In this document: piece by piece, positions 8,325 through 10,781 of the stretch
How the letters are laid out: each line of letters starts with the position of its first letter
Numbering within the stretch: the first letter of the stretch is position 1
Assembly: GCA_900764225.1 (NCBI GenBank)
Contig: CAAFNG010000050.1
Coordinates: 1-10,781 of the forward strand
Source: Lachnospiraceae bacterium
GTDB taxonomy: Bacteria > Bacillota > Clostridia > Lachnospirales > Lachnospiraceae
Length of the DNA stretch: 10,781 bases
Reading direction: 5' to 3'
The notes under the pieces: generated by a model
What the model saw: only the letters and a program-made list of their open reading frames with translations
Told to the model about the DNA's origin: nothing
The model's database searches: none
Translations under genes and position numbers: made by a program

Positions 8325-8357
8325 GAAAGGCAGGTGTCCTTAAACTCCCTGCCTTTC
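8325..8357. repeat. Perfect 10-bp inverted repeat between telA and ispG
   Basis: GAAAGGCAGG (8325-8334) and CCTGCCTTTC (8348-8357) are exact reverse complements separated by 13 nt, so the RNA can form a 10-bp stem. On the gene strand the stem ends 6 nt before the ispG Shine-Dalgarno. A T6 run exists but only 13 nt beyond the stem, next to the ispG start codon, so this is not a normal intrinsic terminator. It could instead be a leader or processing hairpin, a leaky attenuator, or a DNA operator. The repeat is seen directly; its role is unknown. Confidence 0.8.
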
Positions 8358-8366
8358 CATTCTCAA
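8339..8366 (-). promoter_or_regulatory. Candidate weak promoter upstream of ispG
   Basis: On the minus strand TTGAGA (8366-8361, 5 of 6 to the -35 consensus) is followed by a 16-nt spacer and TTTAAG (8344-8339, 4 of 6 to the -10 consensus). Initiation would fall at about 8332, giving a leader of roughly 27 nt before ispG. One arm of the 10-bp inverted repeat lies in the spacer and the other covers the expected start site, an operator-like layout. The match is weak and could occur by chance. Confidence 0.25.
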
Positions 8367-8371
8367 TTACC

Positions 8372-9520
8372 TTAACGCCGGATCTCCAGCAGTTTTGTTT
8401 TCAGTTCGGTCTCCATCCGCTTCATATCTGCCTCTGCTGCCTGACGCTTCTCCCGGCCCTCCTGCTGGATCTTCATCACATCATCCAGGGTCCGGATCAG
8501 CTCCTGATTGGTCTTCTTCAAAGTCTCGATATCCACGATTCCACGCTCAGATTCTTTCGCAGTTTCCACAGATGCAAGATGCAGGGTTTCCGCGTTTTTC
8601 TTCAGAAGCTCATTGGTAAGATCCGTAACCTGACGCTGTGCCTGGACCGCCTCAGTGGAATGGGCGATTCCCAGCGCCAGGACCATCTGGCTCTTCCACA
8701 GAGGAATAGTATTTACAATGGTGGTCTGGATCTTCTCAATCATCGTTGTATCATTATTCTGGATCATACGGATCTGCGGCGCTGTCTGCATGGAGATCGT
8801 TCTGGTAAGCTCCAGATCATGCAGCTTCTTCTCAAAACGCCCGCATTTATTCTCCAGGTCATTGGCTGCCTGAGCATCCTCCGGAAGTCCGCTTGCCGCT
8901 GCCTTCTGCTGGAGTTCAAGAAGCTCTCCTTCCCGGACAGTCTGAAGCTTCTTTTTGCCTGCAAGAATGTACATGGAAAGCTCTTTAAAATATGCCAGGT
9001 TCTGGTCATACATCTTGTCCAGCACAGCGGAATCCTTCATAAGACGCATCTGCTGCTGTTCCAGTGCCTCTGTGATCTTTGCCACATTTCCCTCGGCCTT
9101 GGAGTAGCGGTTTTTGAGCGTCTCCACCTTCGCAGTCTGCTTCTTGAAAAATCCAAACAGCCCTTTCTCCTCTGTGGCATCAAAATCCTTCAGCTCTCCT
9201 ACAACATCAGCCAGGAGTTCCCCAACTTCTCCCAGATCCTGTGTCCGTACATTTTCAAGTGCCGCATCGGAAAAATCAGCCATTTTCTTCTGCGTTCCGG
9301 CGCCGTACTGCAGGATCTGATTCGTATTTTCGATATCGATCTTTGCAGCAAAATCATCCACCAGCTTCTGTTCCTCGGGTGAGAGCACCGGTTCTTCGAT
9401 CTTCGGCTCCTCGGGCTTTTCCGGTTCTTTTACTGCAACCTCTTCCTTCTCTTCTGTGAGATCCGGTTCCAGTGTCAGTACCGGCGCATCCATCGTAAAG
9501 TCCTTAAATTCTTCTCCCAT
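8372..9520 (-). CDS. telA: TelA-family protein (toxic anion resistance family), YaaN-like
   Basis: This 382-residue protein matches the TelA family. The N-terminal region is acidic and Pro/Glu-rich (about 11-48) and probably disordered. The core then carries the family signature around NQILQYGAGTQKKMADFSD (67-85), DLGEVGELL (95-103) and ELKDFD (109-114), with FGFFKK near 122-127. The rest is mostly alpha-helical and coiled-coil-like (about 128-240 and 300-382), with MVLALGIAHSTEAV (279-292) in between. There is no signal peptide or membrane segment, so it is cytosolic or recruited to a partner. The name comes from a tellurite-resistance plasmid determinant; chromosomal members have no established biochemical activity. 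B. subtilis YaaN lies next to xpaC, the same arrangement as here, so it probably works with the XpaC-like membrane protein 51 nt upstream. The ATG at 9520 has AAGGAG (9532-9527) with a 6-nt spacer. The stop is TAA. Confidence 0.93.
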   Translation of the reverse strand: MGEEFKDFTMDAPVLTLEPDLTEEKEEVAVKEPEKPEEPKIEEPVLSPEEQKLVDDFAAKIDIENTNQILQYGAGTQKKMADFSDAALENVRTQDLGEVGELLADVVGELKDFDATEEKGLFGFFKKQTAKVETLKNRYSKAEGNVAKITEALEQQQMRLMKDSAVLDKMYDQNLAYFKELSMYILAGKKKLQTVREGELLELQQKAAASGLPEDAQAANDLENKCGRFEKKLHDLELTRTISMQTAPQIRMIQNNDTTMIEKIQTTIVNTIPLWKSQMVLALGIAHSTEAVQAQRQVTDLTNELLKKNAETLHLASVETAKESERGIVDIETLKKTNQELIRTLDDVMKIQQEGREKRQAAEADMKRMETELKTKLLEIRR

Positions 9521-9540
9521 AGTCTTCTCCTTATATAACA

Positions 9541-9564
9541 GGCATCTGCCACTTACAGCATGCC
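9541..9564. other. Stem-loop between xpaC and telA
   Basis: GGCAT (9541-9545) pairs with ATGCC (9560-9564) and CTG (9546-9548) with CAG (9556-9558), leaving one bulged base and a 7-nt loop. On the gene strand the stem ends 8 nt before the telA Shine-Dalgarno and is followed by TGTTATAT, not a clean U-tract. A terminator is therefore unlikely; a leader or processing hairpin is possible. The stem is short and could be fortuitous. Confidence 0.4.
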
Positions 9565-9571
9565 GGAAAAA

Positions 9572-10781
9572 TTATTTCTTCCCTGCTTCCTGCTTCATCT
9601 TCTCGAAATCATCTTCCGTGAGCCCTTCCTGTGCAAGAACTGTATGCAGTACGGAAATATCACTGGACACATCCCAGGCCGTATCGCGGAAAATGGAATC
9701 CAGAAGCTTCTCAAATGCAAGATTCAGTGTATCAATGGTATCCTCGATCTCTTTCTTGGAGGATGTGATATTCTCACCCTGAACCGGCTGTCCATCCATA
9801 TCCTCGTAGGCATCCAGAAGCTTCACTGTCATTGGAAGATAATAATCCATTAGTTTCCTAAGATCCGGTATCACCTCCGGATGCTCACCGGCACGTTCGA
9901 AGATCTTCTGTACGATCAGCTCCATTCTGGATATCTTCGCAGAGATCTCCTCACCAGGAATGGCATCGTTGCTCTGACGGATTTTTACCAGAAATTCATT
10001 TCCCTTTTTAAGAACGTCCTGAGCTTCAGGGCTCATATTCTCCTCAAGCTGAACCTTCGGATCTGCCTCCTGCTTTCTGAGCTCCAGCTGTTTCTGGGTC
10101 TCCTGGTACTGTGCATATGTCTCATTGCTTGTGATCAGACAGGTCTCCTGGACATCCACGTGACCTTCCAGAAACCAGCCTTTATCAATCATCCGTATAA
10201 CATCTTTTTTTACAAATTTCTCTGTTTTTTCTACTGTCTGGGCAAGCTTCTGGAAATTACAGTATGTGTGGTCTCCCAGTGCTTTAATGTATTTCTGAAA
10301 ACGTCCCAGCCTTCCAAGACATTTCGTTCCTGCTCCAAGAAGTGCTCCGCCACCAACTGCGCCCGCACACATCACACCAAGCACGCCTGCTGCCAGTGCT
10401 CCACTGTGCCCAAGTCCCATCCAGATCAGAAGTACCATGGCACCAAGTCCCATACCGCTTAAAAGAATTCCTCCAGAAACCGCCATCATCATTCCCTTCA
10501 GATTTTCACCGGTCGTCTTGCCGTAAAGAAGCTCGGTCTGCTTCTTCGCAGCCTGCTCCCTGGCTTTTCTGCTTCTGCCATAATATGGATTCTGATAGGT
10601 ATAACTTTTTTTGCGGAATTCCGGATCACTACCCGGCTCAAACACAGAATTCATTGCACTTTTAAGAGCCTCACTTCCGGAATCAATCGCTTTATTTACC
10701 GTCCGGTTGATGGTATGGCTCAGTTCCTGATAGCTGTTGGAATTGATTGCATTGTCTATAATATCCTGGATTTTTTTCCCA
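9572..10781 (-). CDS. xpaC: XpaC-family membrane protein (5-bromo-4-chloroindolyl phosphate hydrolysis family), 5' end outside window
   Basis: The frame stays open to the window edge, giving at least 402 residues; the true start is upstream. An internal ATG at 10654 gives a 360-residue frame, but the 42 codons before it read as real protein (for example IQDIIDNAIN and NRTVNKAIDSG, an amphipathic helical pattern) and no Shine-Dalgarno is evident before that ATG. Counting from the window edge, a charged Tyr/Arg/Lys segment (about 55-90) precedes two closely spaced hydrophobic Gly-rich segments (about 96-121 and 124-150), probably a membrane hairpin. A cytosolic helical domain (about 155-402) follows, with the family-like GWFLEGHVDVQETCLITSNE (201-220). 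XpaC was named for an effect on X-phos hydrolysis in Bacillus, but its molecular role is not established and I see no phosphatase motif. The telA partner follows after 51 nt. The stop is TAA. Confidence 0.88.
   Translation of the reverse strand, partial: GKKIQDIIDNAINSNSYQELSHTINRTVNKAIDSGSEALKSAMNSVFEPGSDPEFRKKSYTYQNPYYGRSRKAREQAAKKQTELLYGKTTGENLKGMMMAVSGGILLSGMGLGAMVLLIWMGLGHSGALAAGVLGVMCAGAVGGGALLGAGTKCLGRLGRFQKYIKALGDHTYCNFQKLAQTVEKTEKFVKKDVIRMIDKGWFLEGHVDVQETCLITSNETYAQYQETQKQLELRKQEADPKVQLEENMSPEAQDVLKKGNEFLVKIRQSNDAIPGEEISAKISRMELIVQKIFERAGEHPEVIPDLRKLMDYYLPMTVKLLDAYEDMDGQPVQGENITSSKKEIEDTIDTLNLAFEKLLDSIFRDTAWDVSSDISVLHTVLAQEGLTEDDFEKMKQEAGKK

Noticed and set aside
8306..8371. Intrinsic terminator after telA
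   Set aside because: The stem is strong, but the bases that follow on the gene strand begin AAGATTAAGG; the only T6 run is 13 nt away and abuts the ispG start, so the geometry is wrong.
8579..9382. 267-codon plus-strand frame opposite telA, and the similar frame at 6003-6881 opposite polC
   Set aside because: Both are in the mirrored register of the true gene, with Leu/His/Cys-rich meaningless composition; they are shadows.
8372..9520. Calling the TelA-like protein a tellurite resistance determinant
   Set aside because: The name is historical. Nothing in the window (no other ter genes, no oxidoreductase) supports tellurite handling, and the pairing with xpaC suggests a general envelope or membrane role.
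9521..9571. Extended -10-like TGTTATATA before telA
   Set aside because: No -35 match lies at the right distance, and initiation would fall within or next to the Shine-Dalgarno, leaving no usable leader.
1..10781. Mobile element, CRISPR array, tRNA or riboswitch
   Set aside because: No terminal repeats, transposase or integrase motifs, regularly spaced repeats or tRNA-like folds were seen; gaps between genes are at most 66 nt.

Overview
The window is a compact bacterial chromosomal segment. All six recognisable genes lie on the minus strand, so they are read from high to low coordinates. A full-length Gram-positive PolC replicase, a class III fructose-1,6-bisphosphatase and AGGAGG-type ribosome binding sites point to a low-to-mid GC Firmicute. 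The protein sequences, and the Thr-Pro linker of the last gene, look most like gut Lachnospiraceae (Blautia, Dorea or a relative). The family assignment is inference from protein style; no search was run.

Layout in the direction of transcription: (1) 10781-9572, an XpaC-family membrane protein whose 5' end lies beyond the window; (2) 9520-8372, a TelA-family coiled-coil protein; (3) 8305-7241, IspG of the MEP isoprenoid pathway; (4) 7241-2754, PolC, overlapping the ispG stop by one base; (5) 2690-732, class III Fbp; (6) 693-4, a small membrane-anchored protein of unknown function with a Thr-Pro linker and an extracytoplasmic domain. Gaps are 51, 66, -1, 63 and 38 nt. I see no terminator on the minus strand between the genes, so the set could be one long transcription unit. 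No stretch over 300 nt lacks a gene, and I see no RNA gene, mobile element or CRISPR array.

The genes do not form one pathway. XpaC and TelA are a recurring pair of poorly understood function, known next to each other in Bacillus subtilis as xpaC-yaaN. IspG and PolC are translationally coupled through a TAATG junction. Fbp is gluconeogenic. The non-coding signals are modest but patterned. Each of the three gaps longer than 50 nt carries a stem-loop that ends 6-9 nt before the next Shine-Dalgarno. One of them is a perfect 10-bp inverted repeat before ispG that overlaps a plausible weak promoter. Another, between polC and fbp, is followed by a T-rich tract only on the plus strand, so it resembles a terminator for antisense transcription.

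I did not find a clearly new biological system. The least understood parts are the XpaC/TelA pair, the unknown membrane protein at the low-coordinate end, and the intergenic hairpins.
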